NCBI GenBank assembly: GCA_964561605.1 | Contig: CAZLQD010000004.1 | Span: 1-64,000, forward strand | Source: JALUZX01 sp964561605 | Lineage (GTDB): Bacteria > Planctomycetota > UBA1135 > JALUZX01 | Direction: 5' to 3' | Length of the DNA stretch: 64,000 nucleotides | Shown: positions 18,664 through 28,495 of the stretch, one piece after another | How the letters are laid out: each line of letters begins with the position of its first letter | How positions within the stretch are numbered: the stretch's first letter is position 1 | Made by a program: the position numbers and the translations under genes | The notes under the pieces: model-generated | What the model saw: only the letters and a program-made list of their open reading frames with translations | The model's database searches: none | What the model was told of the DNA's origin: nothing

Positions 18664-21434
18664 TCCCCCTCCTCCCACTCGACCCGGAGGACCCCCGGCG
18701 CGGCGGGAAGGTCGATCTTCCTGTAGAGGAGGATCCCCGTGTCGGGCCGGCGGACCTCCTCCACGGCCAAGGCCTTCCCGGAAGAATCCCGGGCCGAGAG
18801 GATCTTTCCTTCCGCCGGCAACCACACCTGGAAGCCCGCCGGGGCTTCCGGCGCCTTGGATACGGTGAGCTTCCACCCCCCACGGAAAGCCTCCACGGTG
18901 TAAGCCGCCTCCCCCCACCAGGTGGGGGCCCCTTCCACGCCGAAGCCCTCCTTCCACCACTCCAGGGGCGCCCCCGCCCCAAGGACCAGCACCCCCGAAG
19001 GCCTCTCGAAGAGGAAGAGGGACCGGGCCAGGTTCACGTAGTCCGCCGCCACCCAGCAATGGGGCATGTCCCCCGAGAGGAAGGAGTGGCCCTTCACCCG
19101 GACCTGTTCCCCCCAAGCGTATACGCCGGGGAGGGTCTGGTGGCCCAGGTGCCAGCGGAGCATCTTCCAGGCCCTCTTTCTCTCTCCCAGGACGACGTAG
19201 CACTGGGCCAGCTCCATTCCGTAGGGCCAGATCCGCCCCTGGTGGAAGTAGGCTCCCCCGTAGGGCTCGATCCAGCGCTTCCAGTACTCGTCGAAGGAGG
19301 AGTATAGGAGGGCGTCCGGGCGGGGATAGAGGTCGCCGGGCCAGACGGCCGGCGAGGTTCCCCTGGCCATGCTGGTGCCCTCCAGGTCTTCCGGGCCGTT
19401 GGGGATCCAATGGATTCCCTTGGCCCGGATGAGCCCGGCGATGGATCGGTCCACCGCCGCCAGGAGATCCCTCCCCAGGGCCTCCGCGTCGGAGGCATCC
19501 CTCTCCTTTCCCAGGACCCTGAAGGCCAGGGTCGCATCCCTGAGCCCCAGGACCGCCCAGAAGTCGTCCCAGTAGTGGTGCCACGAGCCGGGCCCCAGGT
19601 CCTCCGCCGAGACCGACGGCGGGAGGATCCCCTCCTCGGGCCGCCCCTTCCACTTCGGGCCCAGCCTCCGGGCCCGAAGGGAGCGCAGGAAGCGGGCGGA
19701 CTTCTCAAGGACCCCGGCCTTCCCGGAGAGCCATTTTCTGTCCCCCGTAAACCGGTAGTGGTCCACGATGGAGAACATGGCCTGGCCCTGGCTGTCCCAC
19801 TCGTCGGGACCCACGCACTTCCCCGAAAGATTCACGATGGATGGAAATTTCCCGTCGGCCTCCTGCCAGCCGGCCAGGGCGTCCACCGTGTCCCGCGCCG
19901 CCCGGGCCAGGCCGGCCCGGTTCAGGGCGGCCAGCATGTAGGCGCTGTCCCGGTACCAGAAGTTGTCGTAGGCCAGAGGACCCGGGTGGAGCTGGGCCCC
20001 GTCCTTGCCCACGAGGATGTAGCCCAGGGAGGCCTGGAAGCAGGCCGGGATGGAAGGTTCCGGGCAGGAGAGCTTCACCCTTCCCAGCCTGGAGGCCCAC
20101 CACTCCAGGGTCTCCCGCACCAGGCGGGGGATCTCCTGCGGCGAGGGGAAGATCCCGCCGAAGGCCGCCGGGTTCACAGGGGCGAGGAAGGAGAGGGTCA
20201 CCTGGTCCCCCGGAGGCACCCGGACCGGAAAGATCCAGGCCCCCTCGGCCAGGCCCAGGGCGGACTTGCAGGAGTCCCGCCCGGGAACCTCCTTCCCCGG
20301 AAGAACCTGGGAGACCTCCCTCCCGCCGATCTCCAGGGCGTGGAAGGAGGCCGGATCCTGGAGGGAGAGGAGGAAGGGCCTTCCATCCACCAGGAGGAGT
20401 CGCTTTCTCGCCGCGATCTTCCGCACCCAGGCCGGCCCCCGGACCCCGAAGGGCCTCACCATGGCGGCCGCCTCGAGGGAGAGCGGGGTCCGGCCTTCGT
20501 TCTTCACCGTGAGGGTTGCGAGACCCACCGTCTCGGAGTCCGGACCCGGGCCGGCCCCGAGCACCATGTGGGAGGACTCGATCACCAGGCCCGGACCGGT
20601 CTTCCAGCGGCAGACCGGCACAGGACACTGGGGAAGGCCGCCCCCCGAAAGGAGCCTCAGGCTCCCGCCGTCCTTCTCGGGGGAGTAGACCCGGCCCGTT
20701 CCCTCCACCGCCACGGCGAAGGAGAGGCCCGCCGTCCGGTTCCCGGGCTGGATGATTCCGTCCTCTGAAACCAAGGCCTCCGAAATCCCGGACTCCCGGC
20801 CCGTCATGGTCCAGCCGGCGGGCCTCCCCCTGAGCCAACCGGGCAGGATCCACTCCGGCCGCCTCTTCGCCAGTTCCCGGAGCCAGGCCTTGGCCCCACC
20901 GGAAGCGATCTTCTCCTCGTCCGTCAGCCAGACCCTTCCCCGGAGCCCTCCCTGGAGGAACCAGTCCACCACCCGGAGGGCCACCAGGCAGGGCCCGGGA
21001 CGTTTCACGAAAGAGGTGATCTCGGCGTAGGTGCGCCGGTTCCAGACGCTGTTCCGGGGCTTGGGTCCGCCGAACCGGGCGATCTTCCGTCCGTTGACGA
21101 AGAGCGTATATTCGTCGTCCACCCCGTCGAAGGCCAGGAAGAGCCGGCCCTTCCCGGCGGGGACGTCCAGGTGCAACCGGTACCAGCCGACGCCGTCGGC
21201 CTTGTAGCCCTGGCTCTCCCAGTCCCTTCCGGGGAGGATCTTCCGCCACTTGGAATCGTCCAGCCAGGGATCGGCCCATCCCTCCTTCAGCCCCGTGTCC
21301 CCAGGGTCCCCCTTGAAGAGCCACCCCTCATCCAGGCTCACCAGGAGGGGACTCCCCCCCTCCCGGGGCGGGGAAGGGGAGGAAAAGGCCGGGGGAAGAA
21401 GAAGCAAGAAGAGGGCGGGGACTATCCGATTCAT
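18660..21434 (-). CDS. Secreted six-hairpin glycosidase with GH2-like N-terminal domain
   Basis: A 924-residue protein with a signal peptide (IVPALFLLLLPPAFS). Residues about 30-175 form a GH2-type sugar-binding jelly roll (WYRLHLDVPAGKGRLFLAFD, YTLFVNGRKIARFGG). A beta-sandwich follows, then an (alpha/alpha)6-barrel from about 480 with YDNFWYRDSAYMLAALNRAG, EWDSQGQAMFSIVDHYRF, WHHYWDDFWAVLGLRDATL and YFHQGRIWPYGMELAQCYV. This layout resembles six-hairpin glycosidases (GH15/GH63/GH78-like), although the exact family is uncertain. Acidic residues in YRDS and WPYGMELAQ are candidate catalytic sites. It lies in the same minus-strand run as the Asp-box propeller. Confidence 0.72.
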   Translation of the reverse strand: MNRIVPALFLLLLPPAFSSPSPPREGGSPLLVSLDEGWLFKGDPGDTGLKEGWADPWLDDSKWRKILPGRDWESQGYKADGVGWYRLHLDVPAGKGRLFLAFDGVDDEYTLFVNGRKIARFGGPKPRNSVWNRRTYAEITSFVKRPGPCLVALRVVDWFLQGGLRGRVWLTDEEKIASGGAKAWLRELAKRRPEWILPGWLRGRPAGWTMTGRESGISEALVSEDGIIQPGNRTAGLSFAVAVEGTGRVYSPEKDGGSLRLLSGGGLPQCPVPVCRWKTGPGLVIESSHMVLGAGPGPDSETVGLATLTVKNEGRTPLSLEAAAMVRPFGVRGPAWVRKIAARKRLLLVDGRPFLLSLQDPASFHALEIGGREVSQVLPGKEVPGRDSCKSALGLAEGAWIFPVRVPPGDQVTLSFLAPVNPAAFGGIFPSPQEIPRLVRETLEWWASRLGRVKLSCPEPSIPACFQASLGYILVGKDGAQLHPGPLAYDNFWYRDSAYMLAALNRAGLARAARDTVDALAGWQEADGKFPSIVNLSGKCVGPDEWDSQGQAMFSIVDHYRFTGDRKWLSGKAGVLEKSARFLRSLRARRLGPKWKGRPEEGILPPSVSAEDLGPGSWHHYWDDFWAVLGLRDATLAFRVLGKERDASDAEALGRDLLAAVDRSIAGLIRAKGIHWIPNGPEDLEGTSMARGTSPAVWPGDLYPRPDALLYSSFDEYWKRWIEPYGGAYFHQGRIWPYGMELAQCYVVLGERKRAWKMLRWHLGHQTLPGVYAWGEQVRVKGHSFLSGDMPHCWVAADYVNLARSLFLFERPSGVLVLGAGAPLEWWKEGFGVEGAPTWWGEAAYTVEAFRGGWKLTVSKAPEAPAGFQVWLPAEGKILSARDSSGKALAVEEVRRPDTGILLYRKIDLPAAPGVLRVEWEEGE

Positions 21435-21457
21435 GGGAAACCTCGCTTCCTGCAGGT

Positions 21458-21477
21458 CCGGCCCCCCGCCGGGCCGG
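21458..21477 (-). terminator. Possible intercistronic hairpin
   Basis: CCGGCCC at 21458-21464 pairs with GGGCCGG at 21471-21477 with a 6-base loop, in the 46 bases between the propeller stop and the glycosidase start. There is no T tract. It could be an attenuator or an mRNA stability element. Confidence 0.3.
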
Positions 21478-21480
21478 AGG

Positions 21481-24213
21481 TCACCCGCCCAGGACGACCT
21501 TGGCCGCGCCGGAGAGCACCAGGCCCCTGGCGTTGGCGCCGGGATCCCTGGAAAGATACTGCAGGAAGAGGGTGGATCCCAGGAGAACCGGGTTCGCCGG
21601 GACCAGGGTCTCCCAGAGGTTCTTCACCGGGTTGGAGAAGGAGTAGACCAGGAAGTCCGGGCTGACGTAGAGCCTGCACCCGGGCATCCCCAGGGGACCC
21701 AGGTCCAGGGGCAAGGGAACGGCCCCGGCCCGGGAGGACGAAGCCCCCAGGATCATCCATCCGAATTGCCAGGGCGGGAGGTTCCAGATCCGGACCTGGA
21801 GCTTCTCCCCGATCCTGGGGGAAGAGCCCGGCTCCAGAGAGAGGTAGGGAACGCCCTTGGAGCCCTTGCAGCCCACTCCGAAGGCCTGGAAGCTCCCCTT
21901 CACCGCACGGATCTCGGCCGTGAAGAGGCCCCGTCCGTGGGTCGCCGCCAGGAGGGTGGTCGAATGGTTCAGGAAGACCACCTCGTCGACGCACACGTTC
22001 GCCGGACCGTCATTGGTCGTGGACCAGGTCTTCCCCCCGTCCTCGCTGGCGAAGATCCCCACCTGCGTCGCCACGTAGATCCATCCGGGGATGTAGGGAT
22101 GCTGGGCGATCCCCCGGACGGGCACGTCGGGAAGGCCCGTGGGCGCCGTTCCCGTGGCGTCCCGGAAAGTACGGCCCCCGTCGGTGGTCACCTGCACGTT
22201 GTCCCCCTTGAAACCGCCCAGGCACACGTAGACCTTGTCGTGGTCCCACCTGTCCACGAGTATCCGGGTGATGTACCGGTTGGGGAGGGGGTTCCTGGAG
22301 CCGTTGTCGTCCACGGCGGTCCAGACGGGTGCGGCGGCCTTCCCGTTCTTGGTCTTCCACACCTCGCCGTTGTTCTTTCCCACCCAGACGATGTCGGAAT
22401 CGCCCGGGGCCACGGCGATGGCGCTGATCCGGGAACGGCCGGCGGGCATGATCCTGGACCAGGAGACGCTCGAGGCCAGGGCGTCGGGGCACCGCCAGAG
22501 AGAGGCCCCACCGGCGAGGAGGACCTTGGGCCGGTTGGGATCGAGGATGAAGGGGGCGATGAAGTTGGCATTCCCGCCGGCGTCGCCCAGGCCCTTGTAG
22601 ATGTAGCGGGCGCTCCTGCCGCCGTTGGTGGACCTGTGGATCTTGAGCCGGATGTATTCCCCGAAGAGGAACGACGGGTTCGGACCGTAGACGGCGCAGA
22701 AACCTCCGTCACCCCCGAAAGTCATCACGGCGTTCCTCGAGGCCGGACTCCGCAGGCAGAGGGTTCCGTTGTCCTGGGTGCCCCCCACGACCAGGCCCGA
22801 TGGCCCGTCTCCGGCGGCCCCGTAGAACTGGGTGGTCTCGTAGGTCCGGTCCAGGCGGACCCAACCTCCCGAAGTGGAAGCGGAATAGATGTCGTCCGTC
22901 CTGTAGATGGACCCGTCGGTCGTGACGTAGACCCGGCGGTTCGTCTTGCCGTCGAAGCCGGGATCGTGGACGAAGAAGTGGACGTCCGGGTGGGGCTGGC
23001 TGGTCATGATGTAGCCCTTCCCGATACGAACCAGTGTTTTCCCCCCGTCGGTGCTCTTGTAGACGTGGACGCCTCCCGTGAGGAGGAAGTTCTCGTTCGT
23101 CGGGTCCACCCAGAGTGGATCGGCGTACCAGTTCGCCCCGCTCTTGTAGGCGCCCGAGGTGCGCAGGACGAAAGTCTTCCCGCCGTCGGCGGAGCGCCAG
23201 ATCTTCCCGCCGCCCGCCGCGCAGGACGCGTAGACCATCCCCGGCTTGCTCCGGGCCCAGGCCGTCTCGATCCTGGAGCCGAAGCCCTTCATCACGCCCA
23301 TCCCGGAAGATTCCTTCCAGGTCTTCCCTCCGTCCGTGGAATAAACGACATGGTGATACCATCCCCCGAGGCTGCTCTTGTAGTCGATCAGGGCGGCCAC
23401 TGCCCGTGAGGGGTTGTTGGGGTCGAAGTCCACGTCGAAGCAACCCTGGGCCCACTTCACCCTGGACCAGGTCTTTCCTCCGTCTGAGGAACGAAATATT
23501 CCGCCGTAGCGTTTTCCTGCGAGGAGTATCTTCCCGTTCCCCGGATGGATCGAGATTCGGCAGACGTTGTCCCACCGGGAGGTGGAGGGAAGGAGGGACC
23601 AGGTCTTCCCCCCGTCGGTGGAGAGGTAGATCCCCGTTCCTCCCACGGCGTCCCCGTTGAAGAAACCCTCCCCCGTCCCGGCGTAGATCACCTTGGGGTT
23701 GGAAGGATCCATGGCCATGCAGCAGATGGCGAGGTTGGGGAGCCGATCGGTGGTGGTCTTCCAGTGGAGCCCCCCGTCGTCGCTGGTCCAGATTCCGCCG
23801 CTCACGCAACCCGTGACGAGCCTCTTGGGATCGACGGGATCGATCACCAGGCACCGGGTCCGCCCCCCCACGTTGGCGGGCCCCAGGGCCTTCCAGGCTC
23901 CCGGAAAGATCCCGGCCTTTCCGCCGCCTCCGTCCAGGGCGGCCCTCGAGAGGACCTCCCTCCTGGCGGCGTAGGCCTTCTCCAGGTCTTCCGGGCGGGG
24001 TAGGCGGCCAAGTTCGTCCTTCCAGGCGAGCATTCTCCAGCGGTGGGCCTCGTCGGGATGGTCCGGGCCCTGGACGCCCCCTTCCTCCTCTACTTCCACT
24101 GGGGCGAAACCTTCATCGGCCGGGGAAAGACCCGGGCCTTCCGGGGTCCCAAGGGCCCAAAAAAGGATGAAGAGGAAGAAGAAGACGGAAAGACGGGTCA
24201 GGCGGTTCATCAT
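21481..24213 (-). CDS. Secreted Asp-box (sortilin/VPS10-like) beta-propeller with planctomycete-type C-terminal domain
   Basis: A protein of about 910 residues. I chose the ATG at 24213 (MMNRLTRLSVFFFLFILFW), which puts the signal peptide first; an in-frame start at 24237 is possible. At least nine Asp boxes of the S-x-D-G-G-K-T-W type run through residues about 130-770 (TSDDGGLHW, STDGGKTWS, SSDGGKTWS, SADGGKTFV, TTDGGRTF, SEDGGKTWS), so two propellers are likely. The last about 120 residues start AFGVGCKGSKGVP and contain Gly/Pro/Leu-rich strands (LPLDLGPLGMPGCRLYVSP, LFLQYLSRDPGANARGL). I recall this domain from secreted proteins of some planctomycetes. It shows no glycosidase catalytic residues, so binding or adhesion is inferred. 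Confidence 0.78.
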   Translation of the reverse strand: MMNRLTRLSVFFFLFILFWALGTPEGPGLSPADEGFAPVEVEEEGGVQGPDHPDEAHRWRMLAWKDELGRLPRPEDLEKAYAARREVLSRAALDGGGGKAGIFPGAWKALGPANVGGRTRCLVIDPVDPKRLVTGCVSGGIWTSDDGGLHWKTTTDRLPNLAICCMAMDPSNPKVIYAGTGEGFFNGDAVGGTGIYLSTDGGKTWSLLPSTSRWDNVCRISIHPGNGKILLAGKRYGGIFRSSDGGKTWSRVKWAQGCFDVDFDPNNPSRAVAALIDYKSSLGGWYHHVVYSTDGGKTWKESSGMGVMKGFGSRIETAWARSKPGMVYASCAAGGGKIWRSADGGKTFVLRTSGAYKSGANWYADPLWVDPTNENFLLTGGVHVYKSTDGGKTLVRIGKGYIMTSQPHPDVHFFVHDPGFDGKTNRRVYVTTDGSIYRTDDIYSASTSGGWVRLDRTYETTQFYGAAGDGPSGLVVGGTQDNGTLCLRSPASRNAVMTFGGDGGFCAVYGPNPSFLFGEYIRLKIHRSTNGGRSARYIYKGLGDAGGNANFIAPFILDPNRPKVLLAGGASLWRCPDALASSVSWSRIMPAGRSRISAIAVAPGDSDIVWVGKNNGEVWKTKNGKAAAPVWTAVDDNGSRNPLPNRYITRILVDRWDHDKVYVCLGGFKGDNVQVTTDGGRTFRDATGTAPTGLPDVPVRGIAQHPYIPGWIYVATQVGIFASEDGGKTWSTTNDGPANVCVDEVVFLNHSTTLLAATHGRGLFTAEIRAVKGSFQAFGVGCKGSKGVPYLSLEPGSSPRIGEKLQVRIWNLPPWQFGWMILGASSSRAGAVPLPLDLGPLGMPGCRLYVSPDFLVYSFSNPVKNLWETLVPANPVLLGSTLFLQYLSRDPGANARGLVLSGAAKVVLGG

Positions 24214-24340
24214 GGTACAGTCCCGGAGGGGCCTCACCTCTCCCCCCCAGAAGAATACCTACCAGGAAGGCTCCCGGAAAAAACCCCGCCGGGGAGCTTG
24301 TCAACATCTTGTTACAGCCTCCCCGGCGCCGGGGGCCGGC

Positions 24341-24383
24341 AAAAAAAACGAGGCGGCCCTTCCGAGCCGCCCCGCTCTCGTTT
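24341..24383 (-). terminator. Intrinsic terminator of the beta-galactosidase gene
   Basis: Read on the minus strand, a GC-rich hairpin (GGCGGCTC, loop, GGGCCGCC, reinforced by outer AACGAG/CTCGTT pairs) is followed by eight T residues (A run at 24341-24348 on the plus strand). It starts about 17 bases after the stop at 24400. This is the best intrinsic terminator in the window. Confidence 0.82.
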
Positions 24384-24399
24384 CCGCCGGCAGGGGGAT

Positions 24400-27300
24400 T
24401 CACTTCGCGGGAATCACGTCCAGTTCGGCAACGGTCGCCCAAGGCCGGCCCCGCATCTCCGAAAGAGCCACCAGCCGGAGATACCTGGCCTTCCGGGGCC
24501 CATCGAAGAAAACCCGTTTCAGGTCCCGGCCCCTCGGGAAGCGCCCCCTGGCGGCGGGCTTGCCCCAGTGCTTCCCGTCCAGGCTGGTGTAGAAGACGAA
24601 CTCCTTGATCCAGCCGTGGTCATGGTCCTGCCTGGGGAGGTAGGTAAACCCGGTGATCCGCATCACCTTTCCCATGTCCACCCGGATTTCGTGCGGGTAC
24701 GGAGCCGAGGAAGGACTCCACCGGCTGTGCCAGAAGGTGGACGGCTTGCCGTCCACGGCGTATTTCGCCAATCCCTCGCCCTTCTGCTGGCTGTCTGCGA
24801 AGACCACCTTCCAGCCTTTCTTTCTCCCCCTGGCCGGACGGCGGATCGCAAGGGAGGAAAGGGCGCTGGGGATCCATCCCCGGCGGAAGGCCCGGGCCTT
24901 CACGGTCCGGGCCCCCGGCACCCGGAAGGGACCGGTGTAGAGGGTGGAACCCGGTCCGGGATCGGTTCCGTCCAGGGTATACCGGATTTCGCATCCTTCC
25001 AGGGGAGTGGAGAGGAGGACCTTCCCTCCCGAGACCTCGATCTCCGGAGCGGCCGCAACGGGGGAGAGGGGAACCGCCGCCCGGAAGAGATTCCCCTCCT
25101 GCGGACAGGGCCGGAATTCGAAGGTGAAGAACATGGGCTTCGCGCGGAGCAGGTATTCCCGGAGCGGACCCGGGCCGCAACTCCCGTTCCCCAGGCCGAG
25201 GACGGCGTGCTCCAGGTTGAGGAAGACCTCTTTCCTGGGAAGGACCACGTTGATGTGGCGCGCCTCGTCGAGCATCCGGGCGGTGTAGTGCAAGGCCGAG
25301 AAGGCCATGTGTCCCACGGCCTTGACCAGCAGGCCCGCCCCGCCGCCGTCCCGGAAGGCGACCCACCGGACGTCCTCCCGGTTCCCCGTCTCCTGGGGCC
25401 TCACGTAGGGAACGTACATCCTGGTGACCGTCGTCTCGTAGAGCCCGACGGGCGAGCCGGTCTTCCTGTCGGGATAGTTCTCCCTGGGACCCCGGCCGTA
25501 CCAGGCGACCTTTTCGTAGCCCGGGGCCAGGACGAGCTTCAGGCCGATCCTGGGAAGAACCTTCGGCACGGGACCGGGCTCCACCAGGTTATCCAGGCGG
25601 ATCCAACCGTTCCCGAGAATGGTATAGACGCAGGTGTGGGAGAAACGCTGGATCCCTTTTCCGATGTAACGGAACTTCGCATGGATCCGGACCGCTCCCG
25701 GAGAGAGGCGCTCCGCGCGGAAGGACTCGAGGCGCCCCTCCAAGTCGGGAAGGCCCGCATTCTCCCAGGCCCCTCTGAAACGCTTGTCGTTGTCCGTCGG
25801 GGCCCTCCAGGCCAGGAGCGCGGGACCCGCCCCGGGAAGGGAGGCCAGGATCTCCCTCCCCCCGTAGACCAGGGAGGTCATCAGGCCGGAAGACTTGTCG
25901 AAAACGACCCGGAAGGAGCTCCCCGAGACGACGACCTTGTCGTCCCGCTCCTCGAGGGCCGGAGAAGGAATTCCCTCCAGGGATACCACGCCGGCGGGTT
26001 TCGAGACGGGAAGCTTGAGCTGCTCCCAGGCCACGACGTAGCCTTTCTTCGCCCAGGGACGATCCGTCCGCTCGCGGAAGGAGACGACGAGCCAATACTC
26101 TCCGCCGGGCAACGGCCGGATCTTCTTCAAAGGAAGGTCCAGGAACACGGACCTTCCCGGCGGAAGGTCGAGAGGCTCCTCCAGGCGGCCTTCCTGGAGG
26201 ATCTTCCCTTCACCCGTGACTTTCCAGGTGACGTCGTAATCCTTCAGATTGGTGAAGAAATACTTGTTCTTCACCAGGACCCGCCCGGCATCGAGATCGA
26301 CGGGTTCCACCGATACGTATTGGTAGACCTTCTTCACTTCCTCCGCCTTGGGAGGAAGTTTCCTGTCGGGAAAGACCACCCCGTTGATGCAGAAATTGCC
26401 CGAATTGGGGGTGTCGCCGTAGTCGCCCCCGTAGGCCCAGTACCAGGTCTTCCTCCCGTCTATCACCACATCCTTCTTGAGGCCCTGGTCCACCCAGTCC
26501 CAGATGCAGCCTCCCATGAGGCCGGGATACTTCTCGATGGCGTCCCAGTACTCCTTCAGGTTGCCGACGGCGTTTCCCATGGCGTGGGCGTATTCACACA
26601 TGAAGAAGGGTTTCTTCCGGTCCTCCCGGCCCCTCTCGGCCAGCCAGGTGGCCCGGGGATACATCACGCTGTCGATGTCGGCCACGCTGTTCATGCGCTC
26701 GTAGTGCACGGGCCGGCTCGGATCCAGTTTGCGCACCAGGGCGGACGTGGCCTCGAAGTTGCACCCCGAACCGGCCTCGTTCCCGAGGGACCAGATGATC
26801 ACCGAGGGATGGTTCTTGTCCCGCTGGACCATCCTCTCCGTCCGGTCCAGGTGGGCCGCCTTCCAGGAAGGCTTGTTTCCCAGGGTGTACTTGAGCTTGT
26901 AACCCATGCCGTGGGACTCAACGTTGGCCTCGTCCACCAGGTAGATCCCGTACTGGTCGCACAGATCGTACCATTCCGGCGTATCCGGGTAGTGGCAGGT
27001 GCGGACGGCGTTGATGTTGAGGCGTTTCATCAGGAAGATGTCCTTCAGCATGGACTCTTCCGTGATGTAGTGGCCCGTTACGGGATCGTGCTCGTGGCGG
27101 TTGACACCCTTGAGCTTCACCGGAACGCCGTTCACGTAGAATACCCGTCCCTTGATTTCAACTTTTCGGAATCCGACCCGGCAGGGAATCACCTCGATCA
27201 CCTTCCCTCCCTGCCCCGTCACGGTGAGGAGGAGGGTGTAGAGGTAGGGATCCTCGGAGGACCACTTCCGGACCGAGGGAACCAGGGCGGCCAGGGAGAA

Positions 27301-28245
27301 GGTGCCCTTTCCTCCCGGCGGCACCGACAGCGTGGCGGCGATGCCGGGAAGGGGGACGTTCCCTCCCGAGGCGTCCAGCAGGGCGGGAGTCACCGTGACC
27401 TCGCCACGCTCCCCGGAGTAGTTCCGGACCTCCCCGGTGATCGAGAGGTAGCCGTCGGCGTAGCCGTTCGTGAGATCGCCCTTCACGAAGAAGTCCCGCA
27501 GGTGGAGGAGGGGGGTGGAATAGAGGTAGACGTCCCGGTAGATGCCGCTGAGCCTCCAGAAATCCTGGTCCTCCAGGTAGGAGCCGTCGGACCAGCGGAA
27601 GACCTGGACGGCCAGGAGGTTGTCCCCTTCCTTCACGTAGGGGGTGAGGTCGAATTCCGCGGGAGTGCGGCTTCCCTCGCTGTAACCCACCTTCTTCCCG
27701 TTGACCCAGATGTAGAAGGCCGACTCCACCCCGTCGAAGTGGATCAGGATCCTCCGGCCCTTCCATTCCGCGGGAACCCGGAAGGTGCGGAGGTAGGAGC
27801 CCACGGGGTTGTTTTCATGGTCGATGAAGGGAGGATTCTTCGGGAAGGGGTAGGTGACGTTGGTGTAGATCGGAATTCCGTACCCCAGCATCTGCCAGTT
27901 GCTTGGGACGGGGATCTCGTCCCACTTCTCCGCATCGAAACCGGGCCGGAAGAAATCCCTGGGCCTGTCGCCGGGCCTCTTCACCCAGTTGAACTTCCAG
28001 GTCCCGTTCAAACTCCGGTAGTAGGGGGAGTATCCCCTCTTCAACCGGAGGGCGCTCTCCCCGTCGGGGAAGACCACCATGGTGCAGTGGGGAGGCTCCC
28101 TGTTGATCTGGAAGACCGCCTCGTTCTCCCAGTCGGCGTTGCCCACCCGGGGGGGACCGCCCGCCTGGGCCGCGAGGGGAACCCCTGCGAAAAGAGGGAG
28201 AAAGAGCGTAAAGAGCGTGGCGAAGGAAAGGAGATTCCGCTTCAT
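24400..28245 (-). CDS. lacZ: Secreted GH2 beta-galactosidase with C-terminal discoidin-like domain
   Basis: A protein of about 1281 residues starting at ATG 28245. AGGTGA lies just upstream, and the alternative GTG at 28251 is inside it. The signal peptide is FATLFTLFLPLFAGVPLAAQ. The order is LacZ-like: a sugar-binding jelly roll (WQMLGYGIPIYTNVTYPFP), an Ig-like sandwich and a TIM barrel. The barrel carries the acid/base Glu in WSLGNEAGSG (about 490) and the nucleophile Glu in FFMCEYAHAMGN (about 551). Domain 4 and small-domain sandwiches follow, then an FN3/chitobiase-like segment (IRYTLDGTDPG) and a final F5/8-type C-like domain (TFWHSRWSPSSAPYPHEIRV). The secretion signal and binding domain point to extracellular beta-galactoside removal from polymers. 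Confidence 0.92.
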   Translation of the reverse strand: MKRNLLSFATLFTLFLPLFAGVPLAAQAGGPPRVGNADWENEAVFQINREPPHCTMVVFPDGESALRLKRGYSPYYRSLNGTWKFNWVKRPGDRPRDFFRPGFDAEKWDEIPVPSNWQMLGYGIPIYTNVTYPFPKNPPFIDHENNPVGSYLRTFRVPAEWKGRRILIHFDGVESAFYIWVNGKKVGYSEGSRTPAEFDLTPYVKEGDNLLAVQVFRWSDGSYLEDQDFWRLSGIYRDVYLYSTPLLHLRDFFVKGDLTNGYADGYLSITGEVRNYSGERGEVTVTPALLDASGGNVPLPGIAATLSVPPGGKGTFSLAALVPSVRKWSSEDPYLYTLLLTVTGQGGKVIEVIPCRVGFRKVEIKGRVFYVNGVPVKLKGVNRHEHDPVTGHYITEESMLKDIFLMKRLNINAVRTCHYPDTPEWYDLCDQYGIYLVDEANVESHGMGYKLKYTLGNKPSWKAAHLDRTERMVQRDKNHPSVIIWSLGNEAGSGCNFEATSALVRKLDPSRPVHYERMNSVADIDSVMYPRATWLAERGREDRKKPFFMCEYAHAMGNAVGNLKEYWDAIEKYPGLMGGCIWDWVDQGLKKDVVIDGRKTWYWAYGGDYGDTPNSGNFCINGVVFPDRKLPPKAEEVKKVYQYVSVEPVDLDAGRVLVKNKYFFTNLKDYDVTWKVTGEGKILQEGRLEEPLDLPPGRSVFLDLPLKKIRPLPGGEYWLVVSFRERTDRPWAKKGYVVAWEQLKLPVSKPAGVVSLEGIPSPALEERDDKVVVSGSSFRVVFDKSSGLMTSLVYGGREILASLPGAGPALLAWRAPTDNDKRFRGAWENAGLPDLEGRLESFRAERLSPGAVRIHAKFRYIGKGIQRFSHTCVYTILGNGWIRLDNLVEPGPVPKVLPRIGLKLVLAPGYEKVAWYGRGPRENYPDRKTGSPVGLYETTVTRMYVPYVRPQETGNREDVRWVAFRDGGGAGLLVKAVGHMAFSALHYTARMLDEARHINVVLPRKEVFLNLEHAVLGLGNGSCGPGPLREYLLRAKPMFFTFEFRPCPQEGNLFRAAVPLSPVAAAPEIEVSGGKVLLSTPLEGCEIRYTLDGTDPGPGSTLYTGPFRVPGARTVKARAFRRGWIPSALSSLAIRRPARGRKKGWKVVFADSQQKGEGLAKYAVDGKPSTFWHSRWSPSSAPYPHEIRVDMGKVMRITGFTYLPRQDHDHGWIKEFVFYTSLDGKHWGKPAARGRFPRGRDLKRVFFDGPRKARYLRLVALSEMRGRPWATVAELDVIPAK

Positions 28246-28295
28246 GGTCACCTAGCCGGTTTCAAGAAAGACCGATTCACTCCAGGGGAAGGAAG

Positions 28296-28323
28296 ATTCT
28301 AGCCGGGAAAACCCCGGCGTCCC
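28296..28323 (-). promoter_or_regulatory. Possible promoter of the beta-galactosidase gene
   Basis: On the minus strand TAGAAT (28301-28296) is preceded by GGGACG (28323-28318) at 16 bases. The -10 box fits well and the -35 box poorly. It would give a leader of roughly 45 bases. Confidence 0.3.
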
Positions 28324-28371
28324 CCCAGGAAAAATCGGCTGCCCCCCCGCAGCTCCCCCCGGGGGGAAAAG

Positions 28372-28401
28372 TTGTCAGAATTCGGTTTTCCCGGGTAAAA
28401 A
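28372..28401 (+). promoter_or_regulatory. Possible promoter of the hydroxyacid dehydrogenase gene
   Basis: TTGTCA (28372-28377) and TAAAAA (28396-28401) are spaced by 18 bases in an AT-richer stretch of the divergent intergenic region. It sits 95 bases before the start codon. Confidence 0.4.
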
Positions 28402-28495
28402 ACCTCACAAGACAAACAATGATTCCATTCTCTTCGAGGGAGACAATCAGGAAAATCACCTTTTTGAAACCAGGCTCTCTGGAGACAAGCCGCCG

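Noticed and set aside
24043..28302. 1419-codon open frame antisense to the beta-galactosidase
   Set aside because: It is the mirror of a clear GH2 gene, and the translation has no conserved motifs.
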